A stretch of DNA of 64,000 bases, taken from contig NZ_JAXHCH010000002.1 of NCBI RefSeq assembly GCF_042466415.1, positions 2,480,001 to 2,544,000 of the forward strand. Reading direction: 5' to 3'. This document shows positions 63,217 through 64,000 of the stretch, in pieces. A model generated the notes under the pieces. The model saw nothing but the letters and a program-made list of their open reading frames with translations. It was not told the origin of the DNA and did no database searches. The position numbers and the translations under genes were made by a program. The number at the start of each line of letters is the position of its first letter. Position 1 is the stretch's first letter. Source of the stretch: Albirhodobacter sp042466415 (GTDB taxonomy: Bacteria > Pseudomonadota > Alphaproteobacteria > Rhodobacterales > Rhodobacteraceae).

Positions 63217-64000
63217 TTAGGGTTTTAGGGGCGGGGTTTCATCCTCGTCGCCGGTGGATTTCACACGTGCGCGCCACAGTGTGAAGACACCCGCCCCGAC
63301 AACGACCAAAACACCGATCGCGACGTTCATCTCAATCGTCTCGCCAAAGACCAAGACCCCGAGGAGCGAGGCAAAGACGAGTTGGAGGTAGGCAAACGGT
63401 TGCACAGCCGACGCCTCGGCGACCTCATAGACCCGGATCAACAGATAATGCCCTGCGGAGGCTGTCAGGCAGAGTATGCCCATCAATCCCCAGTCAGAGC
63501 CTGTCATGGGCACCCAATAAGGCAGGCCGATCACGGTGATCACGGCAGCGCTGACCACACCTGTGTAGAAAAACGACACTGATGCGGGGTCGTGTCGCCC
63601 GACATAGCGCGTCATCAAGGAATAGATGGCAAACATCGCCGCCGCCAGCAGCGGGACTAGGGCGTAAGGCGAGAACACATCGAAGCCGGGCCGCAAAACG
63701 ATGAGCACACCGATAAACCCGATGACAATCGCGGTGATCCTACGCCAGCCTACGGCCTCCCCCAGGACTGGCCCCGAGAGTGCGGCGACGAGCAACGGGT
63801 AGCACGCGAAGACAGCATGACTTTCGATCAGGCCCAGATAAACGAAGGACTGGATCATTACGATCACTTCAAGCGCCAAGATCACCGAGCGTAAAATCTG
63901 TGTTTTGGGCCGGTTTGAGCGCATAGCGCGGCGCAGGCCGCCAGTGCTGCGCGCGGCGATAAGAATGACGAAGCCCGCAAAAAACCAAAAGCGCACCAAG
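63217..64000 (-). CDS. EamA/DMT-family transporter, 5' end outside window
   Basis: At least 260 residues of a drug/metabolite-transporter superfamily permease with about eight visible hydrophobic helices arranged as two EamA repeats (the second from about residue 125). The frame stays open to the window edge, so the first helix or two are missing. The C-terminal tail is charged (RARVKSTGDEDETPPLKP). Members export or import small metabolites; nothing here fixes the substrate. It is convergent with slt, 38 bases apart. Confidence 0.85.
   Translation of the reverse strand, partial: LVRFWFFAGFVILIAARSTGGLRRAMRSNRPKTQILRSVILALEVIVMIQSFVYLGLIESHAVFACYPLLVAALSGPVLGEAVGWRRITAIVIGFIGVLIVLRPGFDVFSPYALVPLLAAAMFAIYSLMTRYVGRHDPASVSFFYTGVVSAAVITVIGLPYWVPMTGSDWGLMGILCLTASAGHYLLIRVYEVAEASAVQPFAYLQLVFASLLGVLVFGETIEMNVAIGVLVVVGAGVFTLWRARVKSTGDEDETPPLKP

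Overview
This is a chromosomal window from an alphaproteobacterium, most likely a marine Rhodobacteraceae (Roseobacter group). Four things point there: the 16S/23S sequence; the rRNA operon order 16S, tRNA-Ile, tRNA-Ala, 23S, 5S, tRNA-fMet; family-typical proteins such as a zinc-ribbon DinB and an opgGIHC operon; and salt-adaptation genes (glycine-betaine-type ABC importer, Mrp antiporter, osmoregulated periplasmic glucans). I see no phage, transposase, integrase, plasmid gene or CRISPR array.

Layout. 1-9.6 kb is housekeeping: the 3' part of mutL, rmuC, pabB-pabC, rpmJ, a tRNA-Val, an N-formylglutamate amidohydrolase, dinB, an SPFH-NfeD pair, pyrF and a small unknown gene. 9.8-14.3 kb holds clpB behind a heat-shock-like promoter and the msrP-msrQ repair pair. 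14.3-20.3 kb is a complete rRNA operon with promoter, boxA, RNase III stems and terminator. 20.8-23.3 kb is pxpBCA (5-oxoprolinase). Running tail-to-tail against it, 29.7-23.3 kb on the minus strand, is a five-gene operon built from the families of the poorly understood E. coli ydjX/ydjZ-ynjBCDF region: a TVP38-flavin disulfide reductase fusion, a CDP-alcohol phosphatidyltransferase, and a YnjBCD-type ABC transporter. This is my main candidate for an uncharacterised system.

30.3-33.6 kb pairs deoC with a two-domain ALDH16-type aldehyde dehydrogenase. 33.7-36.7 kb is a betaine-type proX-proW-proV importer with a terminator-like hairpin between proX and proW. 37-39.5 kb is a CioAB-type quinol oxidase. 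39.7-41.4 kb holds an FAH-family hydrolase and two small stress-type genes (PLDNc and CsbD). 41.5-44.6 kb is an arsenate operon: an ArsR-ArsC fusion, the ArsJ-partner GAPDH, and ArsJ. Its predicted promoter would start transcription at the first start codon.

44.6-48.5 kb has the tesA / ybbA-ybbP arrangement. 48.6-53.4 kb is opgG-opgI-opgH-opgC and, diverging from it, 53.9-60.1 kb is the six-gene mrp antiporter operon with mrpA and mrpB fused. The window ends with dapA, a soluble lytic transglycosylase and a partial EamA transporter. Many neighbouring genes overlap by 1-4 bases (ATGA, TAATG, TGATG), which I used repeatedly to choose start codons.
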